Shown: positions 42,737 through 54,482, counted from the first letter of the stretch. The stretch is 64,000 bases of DNA from CAWIUB01 sp963839175 (GCA_963839175.1 CAWIUB010000041.1:42880-106879); one strand, 5' to 3'. Notes: generated from the letters alone by a model not told the origin. Translations and numbers: made by a program.

Positions 42737-44648
42737 AGTCGCGGCGCGAGGGGTAGCAACGTGCGTCCGGTGGGGCCGATCTGGATGTCGGTGCCCATCG
42801 TGGTGCAGACCCCGCAGTCGAAGCACGGCGTCCACCGGCAGTCGTCCTGCTCGAACTCAGCCAGCGCGTCCTGCCAATCATCCCACAACCACTGCTTGTC
42901 CAGACCCGAGTCAAGGTGATCCCAGGGCAGCACCTCGTCGGCGTCGCGCTCACGGGTCGTGTACCAGTCGAGGTCCACCCCGTGCAGCTCCTGCTCCGCA
43001 GCGGAAACCCACCGCGCAAAGGAGAAATGCTCACTCCACCCGTCGAAGCGGCCACCCTCGCGCCATACCCGTTCGATGACGGCACCAACCCGGCGGTCGC
43101 CGCGAGAGAGCAGCCCCTCGATGAGCGACGGCTGGCCATCGTGGTAACGCATACCCACGTTGCGGCCAAGAGAGCGGTTGGCGTTGATCGCCTCGCGCAG
43201 CTTGCGCAGCCGCGAATCGACCGTCTGCGGCGACGCTTGCGCCACCCACTGGAACGGCGTGTGCGGTTTGGGTACGAAGCCGCCGATCGAGACGGTGCAT
43301 CGGATATCCCTGCTGCGAGTGACTTCGCGTCCAGCGCGGATGACGTCGTGCGCCATCTCGGCGATCTCGAGCACGTCTTCGTCGGTCTCGGTGGGCAGGC
43401 CGCACATGAAGTACAGCTTCACCTGGCGCCAGCCCTGCGAGTAGGCGGCCGTCACCGTCCGGATCAGGTCTTGCTTGCTGACCATCTTGTTGATCACGCG
43501 CCGCAGCCGCTCCGAGCCCCCTTCGGGCGCGAACGTGAGACCTGATCGCCGGCCATTGCGGGAGAACTCGTTGGCCAGGTCGATGTTGAACGCGTCGACA
43601 CGGGTTGACGGAAGGGAGAGCGAGACTCGCTCGTCCTCGTAGCGGTCCGCCAGCTGCTTGGCGATCTCGCCGATCTCCGAGTGGTCGGCGCTCGACAGGG
43701 ACAGCAGGCCGACCTGCTCGAAGCCCGTCGCGGCAAGGCCGTTCTCGACCATCGTGCCGATGCCCTCGATGGAGCGCTCGCGCACCGGTCGGGTGATCAT
43801 CCCGGCCTGGCAGAACCGGCAGCCGCGGGTGCAGCCGCGGAAGATCTCGACGCTCATTCGTTCGTGTACGGATTCGGCCAGCGGGACGAGCGGCGTCTTG
43901 GGATACGGCCAGCTGTCCAGGTCCATCACGGTGTGCTTGCTGATCGTCGCCGGAATCCCCTGCCGATTGGGGGAAACCGCGGCGAGCCGCCCGTCCGGCA
44001 GGTAGCTCACGTCGTAGAACCGCGGGATGTAGACGCCGCCGGTTCGCGCCAGCCGGGTCAGCAGCTCGTCCCGGCTGGCGCCCTCCCGCTTCGCGTCACG
44101 GACGATGTCGGTGATCACGCCGACGATCTGCTCACCGTCGCCGAGCACCACCGCGTCGACGAAGTCAGCGATCGGCTCCGGGTTGAACGACGCGTGCCCG
44201 CCCGCGATCACGAGCGGATCGCGTCTCGCCGCGATCGGCCGAGTGCAGCGGAATACGCGCCAAGGTCCAGCGCGGTCAGCAGGTTCGTATAGCCAAGCTC
44301 GGTCGCGAAGCTCACGCCCAGCAGGTCGAAGGCACCAACCGGCCGGTGCGCATCGACGGTGAACTGGCTGATGCCGTGTTCGCGCAACAGCGCTTCCAGG
44401 TCCGGCCAGACGGCATAGCTGCGCTCGGCCAGCGCATCGGCACGTTCGTTGATCACCTCGTAGAGGATCTGGATGCCCTGGTTGGGCAGCCCGACCTCGT
44501 ATGCGTCCGGGTACATCAGCACCCAGTGCACGTCGACCGAGTCCCACTCCTTGGTGCGGGAATTGCCCTCGCCGCCGACGTACTGGATCGGCTTGCTGAC
44601 CTGCGGCAGCAGCGGTTCCAGCCGCGGGAACAGCGACTCGACGCTCAC
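42733..44648 (-). pseudogene. TIGR03960 B12-binding/radical SAM protein gene, frameshifted
   Basis: The N-terminal frame (MSVESLFPRLEPLLPQVSKP ... ALDLGAYSAALGRS) stops at 44208; the rest (DPLVIAGGHASFNPEPIADF ... FRGCTRGCRFCQAG with CxxxCxxC ...) lies in another frame. Between them the third frame reads RIPLHSADRGE, the expected family sequence, so two single-base changes about 35 bp apart are implied. All other parts are well conserved, so the break is recent or is a sequencing fault. Confidence 0.85.
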
Positions 44649-44675
44649 GGCCTCTCATGCTACGGGCCCGAGCGG

Positions 44676-45089
44676 TCAGCCCAGGCCTGGGAACCAGAGC
44701 GCGACCTCGCGTGCGGCCGACTCGAGCGAATCGGAGCCGTGCACGATGTTCTCCTGGACGGCCGAGCCCCAGTCGCCGCGGATTGTGCCCGGCGCCGCGG
44801 CCGTCGGGTCGGTGACCCCGGCCAGCGACCGGAACCCTTCCACCACGCGCTCCCCCTCGGCCACCAGGGCCACTACCGGGCCGGACGCCATGAACTCGAC
44901 CAGCGGCTGGTAGAACGGCTTGCCGACGTGTTCGGCATAGTGCTGCGCCAGCAGCTCGACGGTCGGCACCCGCAGGTCCAGCACGACCAGCCGGTATCCC
45001 TTGGCCTCGATCCGGCGGATCACCTCCCCGGCCAGGCCGCGCCCGACGCCGTCGGGCTTCACCAGGACCAGGGTGCGTTCGATAGCCAC
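44676..45089 (-). CDS. ndk: Nucleoside diphosphate kinase
   Basis: A 137-residue enzyme that balances nucleoside triphosphates. It starts ERTLVLVKPDGVGRGLAGEV after a GTG start and carries the active-site NIVHGSDS. It lies between DUF4233 and the TIGR03960 gene, the normal actinobacterial order. Confidence 0.98.
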   Translation of the reverse strand: MAIERTLVLVKPDGVGRGLAGEVIRRIEAKGYRLVVLDLRVPTVELLAQHYAEHVGKPFYQPLVEFMASGPVVALVAEGERVVEGFRSLAGVTDPTAAAPGTIRGDWGSAVQENIVHGSDSLESAAREVALWFPGLG

Positions 45090-45113
45090 GGCGGCAGAGT
45101 GTATTGCGCGCTG

Positions 45114-45572
45114 TCAGGACACCAGCATCCGCACTCCGCCCGGCGTCCCGGCGATCTCGTGGCGCAGGTTGAGCAGGTACAGCCACAGGCCGATGAACAG
45201 CGCCGCCACGATGAAGAACGCACCGATCCAGAAACCGGGGGCGATCATCGACAGCTGCAACGCCGAGCCCGCGCCGATGCCCCACGGCCGGCGCAGCAGG
45301 GCACTCGTGGCAACGAGCACGGCGGCGAGGCCGATCAGCAGCCCGGTCTTGGTGCCGCCCAGACCTCCGGGCGTCTGGGCGATCGCCCGGGGAACGAGCA
45401 ACACGCTGAACGCCTCCAGGCAGAGCACGGCGGCCAGCGCGCGGCGGGTGGCCGTGTTCGCCCACGCCCTGCGCTGCTCGTCGGACGATGGGGGTCGCCC
45501 GGGTGGCGCGGGTTGCCCGGGGGGGCCGGGTGGCCCTGCTGGCCGACTCCCCGGCTCGGCATCGCTCACCAC
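45114..45572 (-). CDS. DUF4233 membrane protein
   Basis: A roughly 150-residue protein. A Pro/Gly-rich N-terminus is followed by four hydrophobic segments (LAAVLCLEAFSVLLVP..., GLLIGLAAVLVATSALL, ...FIVAALFIGLWLYLLNL). DUF4233 is nearly always found between folC and ndk in actinobacteria; its role is unknown. The start is uncertain: tandem GTG codons at 45572/45569 or TTG 45632. Confidence 0.82.
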   Translation of the reverse strand: MVSDAEPGSRPAGPPGPPGQPAPPGRPPSSDEQRRAWANTATRRALAAVLCLEAFSVLLVPRAIAQTPGGLGGTKTGLLIGLAAVLVATSALLRRPWGIGAGSALQLSMIAPGFWIGAFFIVAALFIGLWLYLLNLRHEIAGTPGGVRMLVS

Positions 45573-45663
45573 GACGTCCGATGATGAGGTCTTCCCCGGG
45601 ATTCGTCGCTGGCGGCGCCTCCGGGCCCCCAACTCCGGGGAAAACCTGATCGAACAGGCCGGT

Positions 45664-47028
45664 TCACGACGGCCTGGCCAGCAGAGTGCGCGCCTCGCCC
45701 GCGGTGATCACCGATCCGGTGATCAGCACCCCGGCACCGGCCAGCAGGTCGTCGTCGCTCTGCTCGGCAAGCCGCACCGCGGTCTCGACCGCGTCATCCA
45801 GGCGCGGTTCGACCGTAACCCGGTCCGGGCCGAACACGTCCACGGCGGCTGCGGCCAGTTCGTCGACCGGCATGGCCCGCAGCGACGAGTTCTGGGTCAC
45901 CACGACTTCGTCCAGGATCGGCTCGAGCCGATCCAGCATGCCGCGCGCGTCCTTGTCCGCGAGGACGCCGATGACACCGATCAGCCGGCGGAAGTCGAAC
46001 GCCTCGGCGAGCGCCGCCACCGTGGCGGCCATGCCGTGCGGGTTGTGGGCGGCGTCCAGCAGGATCGTCGGCGCGGATCGGATCGTCTCCAGCCGACCGG
46101 GCGAGCGCACCGCGGCAAACGCCGCGCGCACGGTGTCGACGTCGATCGGCCCCGACTCGGCACCGGCGCCGAAGAATGCCTCGACCGCCGCGAGCGTCAG
46201 CACGGCGTTCTGTGCCTGGTGGGCACCGTGCAGCGGCAGGAACACGTCGTTGTACTCACCGCTCAGCCCCTGCAGCCGCAGCAGTTGGCCGCCTACCGCC
46301 ACCTGCCGGTCGAGCACCCCGAACTCGAGGCCCTCACGGGCCACGGTCGCGCCGACATCGGCCGCGCGCCGCAGTAACTCGGCGGCCGCGTCAGTCGGCT
46401 GCGCGGCCAGAATCGCGGTCGCATCCGCCTTGATGATTCCGGCCTTCTCCCGAGCGATGTCGACGACGTTGTCGCCGAGCAGCGCGGTGTGGTCGAGGTC
46501 GATGGGCGTGACGACCGCTATCTCGGCATCGATCACGTTGGTGGCGTCCCATTCGCCGCCGAGGCCGACCTCGACCACGGCGACGTCGACGGGGGCATCG
46601 GCGAAGATCGCGTACGCCAACGCTGTGATGACCTCGAAGAACGACAGCCTCGTGTCGAACTGGCCGTCGACCAGGTCCAAGAAGGGCACCAGCTCGTCGT
46701 ACGCCTGGACGAACGTACGCGCGTCGACCGGCTCGCTGGACAGCACAATCCGTTCGGTGATCGTCTCCAGATGCGGGCTGGTGAACCGTCCGGTGCGCAG
46801 CCCGAAGGCGACCAGCAGCTCGTCGATCATGCGGGCTGTGCTCGTCTTGCCGTTGGTGCCGGTGAGGTGGATCGATCGATAGGCCAGTTGGGGGTCACCG
46901 AGCAGGTGGACCAGCGCCTGGATGCGGTCCTTCGTGGGATCCATCCGGCCCTCGCCCCAACGAGCGCCGATCTCCGCCTCGACCTTGTGCAGCAGCGCCT
47001 CGTACTTCTGCGCCTCAGTCACTGCCAC
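45664..47028 (-). CDS. folC: Folylpolyglutamate synthase/dihydrofolate synthase
   Basis: About 454 residues. The P-loop is LTGTNGKTSTA, with VVEVGLGGEWDATN, TPIDLDHTALLG and LDAAHNPHGM motifs of the Mur-ligase-like FolC family. It adds glutamate to folates. The start is GTG 47028 or GTG 47022; the open frame further upstream is not family-like. It follows valS in the same direction. Confidence 0.94.
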   Translation of the reverse strand: MAVTEAQKYEALLHKVEAEIGARWGEGRMDPTKDRIQALVHLLGDPQLAYRSIHLTGTNGKTSTARMIDELLVAFGLRTGRFTSPHLETITERIVLSSEPVDARTFVQAYDELVPFLDLVDGQFDTRLSFFEVITALAYAIFADAPVDVAVVEVGLGGEWDATNVIDAEIAVVTPIDLDHTALLGDNVVDIAREKAGIIKADATAILAAQPTDAAAELLRRAADVGATVAREGLEFGVLDRQVAVGGQLLRLQGLSGEYNDVFLPLHGAHQAQNAVLTLAAVEAFFGAGAESGPIDVDTVRAAFAAVRSPGRLETIRSAPTILLDAAHNPHGMAATVAALAEAFDFRRLIGVIGVLADKDARGMLDRLEPILDEVVVTQNSSLRAMPVDELAAAAVDVFGPDRVTVEPRLDDAVETAVRLAEQSDDDLLAGAGVLITGSVITAGEARTLLARPS

Positions 47029-47110
47029 GGAAGGCGAGTCTACGGACCGATTGTGCAACGTTTGGCAGTCTGCCGCCGCCAATGGTCGCGCGATCTGGTC
47101 CCGTCGGTAC

Positions 47111-49699
47111 TCACTGTGACGGCAGCGCGGCGAGGGCGGCCTGGATGCGCTCGATATCGGCATCGGCGGTGGCGACTCGGTCGCGCACCTTGGCGATCAC
47201 CGGTTCGGGCGCCTTGGCGGTGAAGGCGTCACTGGCGAGTTTCGCCGAGTTGCCGGCACGCTCCTTCTCGGCGGCGGCCAGCGCCTTCGTTAGCCGGGCG
47301 CGTTCGGCGGCGACGTCGATCGCGCCGGACAGGTCGAACTCGATCAACGCCCCCGAGGACGTCGCCAGCGTTGCAGTCGGCGCGAAATCGTCTCCCGCCT
47401 CGTCAAGCCGCAGCAGCCAGCGGATCTCGGCTTCGCCGGTGCTCACGCCGTGGACTCGGGCCGGCACCCGCTGCGCCGGCTTGACGCCCTGGTCCGAACG
47501 CAGCCGGCGCCCCTCGGTGACGACTGCCTGGAGCTGCGCCACCGTGGCCGCAGCAGCAGCATCGGCCCGCGAGGGATCGGCCACCGGCCACGGCGCGATG
47601 ACGACCGACTCGCCGCCGGTCAGCGCCGTCCACAGCGTCTCGGTGACGAACGGGATCATCGGGTGCAGCAGCCGGAGCAGCGCGTCGAGAACCTCCCCGA
47701 GCACCCGGCGGGTCGCGTCGGCGGACGTGCCGGCAAGCGAGATCTTGGCCAGCTCGACGTACCAGTCGCACACCTCGTCCCAGGCGAAGTGGTAGAGCAG
47801 GTCGGCGATCTTGGCGAACTCGTACCGCTCGTATAGCTCGTCCACTGCCATGATGACCGCCTGCAGCCTCGACAGGATCCACGCGTCGGCGGAGGTGAGC
47901 GCGCTTGGCAAATCCCCATCGACGGTCGCGCCATTCAGCAGGGCGAAGCGGGTCGCGTTCCACAGCTTCGTGCAGAAGTTGCGCGAGGCCGCCACCAATT
48001 CGTCGCCGACCGGGACGTCGACGCCGGGATTGGCGCCCCGGACGAATGTGAACCGCGTCGCGTCCGCACCGTAGACGTCGATCCAGTCAAGCGGGTCGAC
48101 CACATTGCCCTTCGACTTCGACATCTTCTGGCCGGCCGCGTCACGGACCAGACCGTGCAGCATTACCGTCCGGAACGGCACCTCGTCGGTCGCGTAGAGG
48201 CCGAACATCATCATCCGCACGACCCAGAAGAAGAGAATGTCGTATCCGGTGACCAGCACTGTGGTCGGATAGAACCTCGCTAGATCGTCGGTCTGCTCAG
48301 GCCAACCCAGGGTGGAGAACGGCCAGAGCGCCGAGGAGAACCAGGTATCGAGGACGTCCGGGTCCTGGGTCCACCCGGACGGCGGGGTCTCGTCCGGGCC
48401 GAAGCAGACGTCGTCGCCGTCCGGCGAGTACCACACCGGGATGCGGTGACCCCACCACAGCTGGCGGCTGATGCACCAGTCGTGCATGTTGTCGACCCAG
48501 TCGAAGTAGCGAGGAACCAGCGAGGCCGGCTCGATGGTCACCCGTCCGTCCCTGACGGCGTCGCCCGCGGCCTTGGCCAGCGACTCGACGCGCACGAACC
48601 ACTGGAGCGACAACCGCGGCTCGATCACCGCGTTGCACCGCGAACAGTGGCCGACCGCGTGCACGTAGGGACGTTTCTCGGCGACGATCCGGCCGTCCTC
48701 GCGAAGTGCCGCCACGATGCCCGACCGCGCCTCGAGCCGATCCAGCCCGGCGAACGGTCCGGGCGTGATGATGACCGCCCGTTCGTTCATAACCACGACG
48801 CTGGGCAGCCCGTGGCGCCGGCCGATCTCGAAGTCGTTCGGGTCGTGGGCGGGGGTGACCTTGACCGCGCCAGTGCCGAAGGACGGGTCGACGTGTGCGT
48901 CGGCGATGATCGGGATGTGCCGGTTCGTCAATGGCAGCGCGACGGTCTTGCCGACGAGGTGCGCATAGCGCTCGTCGTCGGGATGGACCGCGACTGCCGT
49001 ATCGCCGAGCATGGTTTCGACCCGCGTTGTCGCCACCACGACCGAGTCCTCCCCGTCCCCGTAACGGATCGAGACAAGCTCACCGTCTTCGTCTGCGTGG
49101 TCGACCTCGATGTCGGAGAGCGCCGTGAGGTCGCTCGGGCACCAGTTGATGATGCGTTCGGCCCGGTAGATCAGGTCCTCGTCATACAGCCGTTTGAAGA
49201 TCGTCTGGACGGCTCGCGAGAGACCGTCGTCGAGCGTGAACCGCTCTCGCGACCAGTCGACGCCATCGCCCAGGCGCCGCATCTGATCGAGGATCTTGCC
49301 GCCGTATTCCTCTTTCCACTTCCAGGTCTTGGCGAGGAACTCCTCGCGGGTGTAGTCGAAACGGCTCTTTCCCTCGGTCTCCGCCAGGTGGCGTTCGACC
49401 AGGTTCTGCACCGAGATGCTGGCGTGATCCATCCCGGGCAGCCAGAGCGTTTCGAAGCCCCGCATCCGCGCGCGTCGGGTGAGCGCGTCCATCAGCGCGT
49501 GCTCGAACGCCTGGCCGGCGTGCAGGCTGCCTGTGACGTTTGGGGGCGGGATCACGATCGTGTAGGGCGGCTTGTCGCTCTTGACGTCCGCGGTGAAGTA
49601 CCGGCGGTCGACCCACCGCTCATAGAGCGGTTGTTCTACCTGGGCCGGCACGAACTGGGTCGGCAAGTCCGGGCGTGGCTGGTCAGCGGCGACGGTCAC
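47111..49699 (-). CDS. valS: Valyl-tRNA synthetase
   Basis: An 862-residue class Ia synthetase. PPPNVTGSLHAGQ corresponds to the HIGH region, but its last residue is Gln (CAG) where His is expected, and MDHASISVQ replaces the usual MDHAGIATQ. KMSKSKGN is intact, the editing domain (TTRVETMLGDTAVAVHP) is present and the C-terminal coiled coil ends in IQAALAALPSQ. The rest of the protein is normal in length and sequence, so it is probably functional. It is upstream of folC. Confidence 0.95.
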   Translation of the reverse strand: MTVAADQPRPDLPTQFVPAQVEQPLYERWVDRRYFTADVKSDKPPYTIVIPPPNVTGSLHAGQAFEHALMDALTRRARMRGFETLWLPGMDHASISVQNLVERHLAETEGKSRFDYTREEFLAKTWKWKEEYGGKILDQMRRLGDGVDWSRERFTLDDGLSRAVQTIFKRLYDEDLIYRAERIINWCPSDLTALSDIEVDHADEDGELVSIRYGDGEDSVVVATTRVETMLGDTAVAVHPDDERYAHLVGKTVALPLTNRHIPIIADAHVDPSFGTGAVKVTPAHDPNDFEIGRRHGLPSVVVMNERAVIITPGPFAGLDRLEARSGIVAALREDGRIVAEKRPYVHAVGHCSRCNAVIEPRLSLQWFVRVESLAKAAGDAVRDGRVTIEPASLVPRYFDWVDNMHDWCISRQLWWGHRIPVWYSPDGDDVCFGPDETPPSGWTQDPDVLDTWFSSALWPFSTLGWPEQTDDLARFYPTTVLVTGYDILFFWVVRMMMFGLYATDEVPFRTVMLHGLVRDAAGQKMSKSKGNVVDPLDWIDVYGADATRFTFVRGANPGVDVPVGDELVAASRNFCTKLWNATRFALLNGATVDGDLPSALTSADAWILSRLQAVIMAVDELYERYEFAKIADLLYHFAWDEVCDWYVELAKISLAGTSADATRRVLGEVLDALLRLLHPMIPFVTETLWTALTGGESVVIAPWPVADPSRADAAAAATVAQLQAVVTEGRRLRSDQGVKPAQRVPARVHGVSTGEAEIRWLLRLDEAGDDFAPTATLATSSGALIEFDLSGAIDVAAERARLTKALAAAEKERAGNSAKLASDAFTAKAPEPVIAKVRDRVATADADIERIQAALAALPSQ

Positions 49700-49737
49700 G
49701 TGAGCATCCTACGAACGGATCAGGCAACATCGGCGGC

Positions 49738-50535
49738 GTGAGCCTGGACATCATCACCGATGCCAACGAGATCTGCGCGCTGCTGGAGGAGGTGGTGAGC
49801 ATCGACCCGGTCCGGCACACAGTGCTCGGCACGATCCGCACTATCCTGCGGGCTGGCGAAGGAGACGGATGGTGCGCCCGTTCGGGTGCGGCGCTGGCCG
49901 TCCGATCCAGCCCGGTCACGCCGGTGGCAGTGACGTCAGGGTGGGACGACGTCGGGCCGCTCGTCGCCGAGCTTGCCGCGCTTCCCTCGATTACCGCCAT
50001 CACCGGGCCGGTCGACGCCGCCAGCCCCATCGCCAGCCGGCTCGCCCGCCGGATCGGTGCGACCACGCAGCGGATGGCCACCCGGCTGTTCCGCCTCGAC
50101 GAGCTCGCCGTGCCTGACGTGGCCGGCACAACCCGGGTGGCGACCGGATCCGACCGGCCGTTGCTGCGGGAATGGTATGCGGCATTCGGCGAGGAAGCCC
50201 GGGACTCGGTGGCAGGCAGCGACGAGGCGGTGGACCACATGCTCGCGTGGGGCCAGGCGTGGTTGTGGACCGACGACGCAGGACAGCCGGTATCGCTAGC
50301 GGCTCGGCGCGCACCCAACGCCGGCAGCGCGCGCGTCGGACCCGTCTACACGCCACCTGCGCACCGTGGACACGGCTACGGGTCCGCCGTGACCGCTGCC
50401 GCCACCGCGGACGTCCTCGCCGACGGCGCGATCCCGGTGCTGTTCACCGATCTGGCCAACCCGACGTCCAACAAGATCTACCAGCGGCTGGGCTACCGCC
50501 CAGTCGGCGACTACGCCCACATCAACCTGCGCTGA
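49738..50535 (+). CDS. GNAT family N-acetyltransferase
   Basis: A 265-residue protein. The C-terminal half has the acetyl-CoA loop PPAHRGHGYGSAVTAAAT and a closing NKIYQRLGYRPVGDYAHI strand, as in GNAT enzymes. The N-terminal half is a degenerate second GNAT-like unit. The substrate is unknown. GTG 49738 is chosen as the first family-like start; the gene is divergent from valS. Confidence 0.85.
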   Translation: MSLDIITDANEICALLEEVVSIDPVRHTVLGTIRTILRAGEGDGWCARSGAALAVRSSPVTPVAVTSGWDDVGPLVAELAALPSITAITGPVDAASPIASRLARRIGATTQRMATRLFRLDELAVPDVAGTTRVATGSDRPLLREWYAAFGEEARDSVAGSDEAVDHMLAWGQAWLWTDDAGQPVSLAARRAPNAGSARVGPVYTPPAHRGHGYGSAVTAAATADVLADGAIPVLFTDLANPTSNKIYQRLGYRPVGDYAHINLR

Positions 50536-50735
50536 TGCCTCTTGGCCCACCCTTGCCGACATTGGACGTGCAGCAGGTTGACACGCCGCTCAGCCACCTG
50601 CTGGACGTCCTACGTCGGTCAGGGTGCCAGCGATCCCAACGTTGGGCGGACAGGGAGTATCCACAAGCTCGCGGCATCGTCCACAGATCCGTGTGGGCCG
50701 TGTCGGACCGCGATAACCGCCACGAGGATGGACAG

Positions 50736-51641
50736 GTGCGCGAAGCTATCGACCGACTCCTCGCCGGTCGACGCGTCTGCAGCCGGGCTCAGCTGCTGAC
50801 CGCCGTAACCCGGGCGCAGCTCGACGATGAGGTGCGCCGCGGGCGCCTCGTCCTCGTGTTCCGCGGCACGTACTCCCGGCCGTGGGACGCCGAAGATCCG
50901 GACGTCCGGGAACGAGCCGCGGTGCTCAGCGTCGGAGGCTCGGCGGCGCTGAGTCACTGCAGCGCGCTGCGTCGATGGGGACTGGCTGCAGGCGGCGAAC
51001 AGATCCACGTCGTGGCACCCGAGCGGCGAAGACCACGCGGCCAACCGGGCGGGTTGGTCGTGCATCGCACCCGGACACCGACGCCGGCACGCGTGGTCGA
51101 GGGGGTTCGCACCGTGACCACAGAGTGCGCGATCGTGCAGAGCTGGCCGCTTCTTGCCGAAGCCGACCGGCGCGGCCCGGCGATTCAGGCTGTGCGGGAC
51201 CGGTTGATCACCGTGGGCCAGCTGGCCAATGCAGCCACGACGTCGACCAGATTGCCGGGACGCGCGATGCTGCTCGGGCTATGCGAGCTGCTCGCGGCCG
51301 GTTGCGAAAGCGAGCTGGAAATCTGAGGCTACCTGCACGTCTTCGATGTTCCCGGATTGCGGCACGGCACGCGTCAGCTGTGGGTCCGCGTCGCCGGCCG
51401 CAGCTATCGGATCGACCTCGCATACGAGGCAGAGAAGGTCGCGGTCGAGCTGGACGGCCGCGCTCACCACGCCGGGCGTGACGCGTGGGAGCGGGACATC
51501 GGGCGTGACCTGGCGCTGGCGACCGGTGGGTGGATCACGATTCGACTGTCTCATCAGCGACTGACCAAGGATGTCGCGGGGTGTCGGCGGGACGTGCTCG
51601 CAGTCCTGGCGGCCCGCCGTCTCGGCCGCCGGTCCGCCTAG
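50736..51641 (+). pseudogene. DUF559-type nuclease-fold protein gene with an in-frame stop
   Basis: One continuous frame of 302 codons is broken only by TGA at 51324-51326. Upstream: AbiEi-like winged-helix start (SRAQLLTAVTRAQLDDEVRR) and ...CESELEI. Downstream: GYLHVFDVPGLRHGTRQ, then YRIDLAYEAEKVAVELDGRA, the vsr-like DUF559 core, and WERDIGRDLAL. The stop sits where a Trp (TGG) would fit, so a single G-to-A change explains it. GTG 50736 has GAGGA eight bases upstream. Common in mycobacteria and relatives; function unknown. Confidence 0.82.
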
Positions 51642-51812
51642 CCCGGCCGCTACGGCTAGGGTCGCCAGACCGACGTTGGACCGTCTGCAGGGAGCAGCAC
51701 GGCGTGTCGCCCTGCTGGACGCCCCACGTCGACCCATCACCGGGCTGGACGCCCGATAACGGAGGGCCACCCTGTCGGCCGCGCAGCAGCAGCGCAGACG
51801 GCGCCAGCGGGC

Positions 51813-53096
<1,284 letters not shown>

Positions 53097-53186
53097 CAGC
53101 GCTTCGTTCCCCTCTATCCGCAACGGGCTGGGCGCCCAGACCCGAACGGTACCCGCAAACAGTAGGGAAGTCGTCTGCAATCCGTG

Positions 53187-53204
53187 CGCGCGGCGCGCCG
53201 CGCG
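53187..53204. terminator. 18-bp perfect palindrome after clpP2
   Basis: CGCGCGGCGCGCCGCGCG, eight bases after the clpP2 stop, in the gap before clpX. It can fold into a very stable hairpin and may partly separate clpP from clpX transcription. No U-tract. Confidence 0.5.
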
Positions 53205-53211
53205 GCGCGCG

Positions 53212-53835
53212 TCAGCTGACCAGCTTGCGGGTGCTGATCACGTCGTCGACGATGCCGTACTCCTTCGCCTGTTCGGCGGTGAAGATCTTGTCCCGCTCGA
53301 CGTCGGCGTGCACCTGCTCCACGGTCTGGCCAGTGTGCCGGGCGAGCGTCTCCTCCATCAGCTCGCGCATCCGCAGGATCTCCTTCGCCTGGATGTCGAG
53401 GTCGGAGATCTGCATCGGGCCCTCGGTGCCACCGGACGGCTGGTGGATCAGGATGCGCGACTGGGGCAGCGCGTACCGCTTCCCCTTCGTGCCCGCAGCG
53501 AGGATGACGGCTGCGGCCGACGCCGCCTGGCCCATGCAGTAGGTCTGGATCTCCGGCCGGATGTACTGCATCGTGTCGTAGATCGCGGTCAGCGCGGTGA
53601 ACGAGCCGCCCGGCGAGTTGATGTAGATCTGGATGTCGCGGTCGGGGTCGGTCGACTCCAGGACGATCAGCTGCGCCATGACGTCATTGGCGACCACATC
53701 GTCGATGGGCGCGCCGAGAAAGATGATGCGCTCCTCGAACAGCTTGTTGTACGGGTTGGACTCCTTGATGCCATAGTTCGTGCGCTCGACGAACGACGGC
53801 AGCACATACCGGCTGTGTGGGGTGAACTCGGTCAT
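53212..53835 (-). CDS. clpP2: ATP-dependent Clp protease proteolytic subunit 2
   Basis: A 207-residue serine protease subunit. Catalytic Ser is in CMGQAASAAAVILAAG, His in RILIHQPSGGTEG, Asp in DVERDKIFTAEQA. Actinobacteria assemble mixed ClpP1P2 tetradecamers. ATG 53835 lies 11 bp after the clpP1 stop. Confidence 0.97.
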   Translation of the reverse strand: MTEFTPHSRYVLPSFVERTNYGIKESNPYNKLFEERIIFLGAPIDDVVANDVMAQLIVLESTDPDRDIQIYINSPGGSFTALTAIYDTMQYIRPEIQTYCMGQAASAAAVILAAGTKGKRYALPQSRILIHQPSGGTEGPMQISDLDIQAKEILRMRELMEETLARHTGQTVEQVHADVERDKIFTAEQAKEYGIVDDVISTRKLVS

Positions 53836-53846
53836 GTCAGCCTCTC

Positions 53847-54482
53847 TCACTCGGCCGGGGAGACGCCGCCCGGAACCTGGCTGGCCCGGCTGACGATGTG
53901 GTCGACGAACCCGTAGTCCAGCGCCTCCTGGGCGGTGAACCAGCGGTCGCGGTCACTGTCCTTGATGATCTGATCGACGGTTTGCCCGGTCTGCTGTGCG
54001 GTGATCTCGGCCATCTCCTGCTTGGTCAGGTTCCACTGTTCGGCCTGGATCTTGATGTCGGACGCGGTGCCACCCAGGCCGGCGGACCCCTGGTGCATCA
54101 GGATGCGCGCATGCGGCAGCGCGTAGCGCTTGCCCTTCGCTCCGGCCGACAGCAGGAACTGGCCCATCGACGCCGCGAGCCCCATCGCCCAGGTGGCGAC
54201 ATCGCACTCGACGAGCTCCATCGTGTCGAAGATGGCCATGCCCGCGGTGACCGAGCCGCCCGGTGAGTTGATGTACAGGTTGACGTCGCGGGTGGCGTCC
54301 TCGGCCGCCAGCAGGAGCAGCTGCGCGCAGATCTGGTTGGCGATCGCGTCGTCGACCGGCTGGCCCAGGAAGATGATGCGCTCGCGCAGCAACCGGTCAT
54401 ACACGGAATCGTTGAGGTTCATCCCGGCGCCTGGGCTACGCATGACGACTGTGCGCAGCGGCTGGGGGTCGAAGCGGCTCAC
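53847..54482 (-). CDS. clpP1: ATP-dependent Clp protease proteolytic subunit 1
   Basis: A 211-residue subunit. Catalytic Ser in GLAASMGQFLLSAG, His in RILMHQGSAGLGG, Asp in DSDRDRWFTAQEA. GTG 54482 has AAGG nine bases upstream and is preferred to downstream ATGs. Upstream of clpP2 in the same operon; tig lies further upstream, separated by a convergent lipoprotein gene. Confidence 0.95.
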   Translation of the reverse strand: MSRFDPQPLRTVVMRSPGAGMNLNDSVYDRLLRERIIFLGQPVDDAIANQICAQLLLLAAEDATRDVNLYINSPGGSVTAGMAIFDTMELVECDVATWAMGLAASMGQFLLSAGAKGKRYALPHARILMHQGSAGLGGTASDIKIQAEQWNLTKQEMAEITAQQTGQTVDQIIKDSDRDRWFTAQEALDYGFVDHIVSRASQVPGGVSPAE

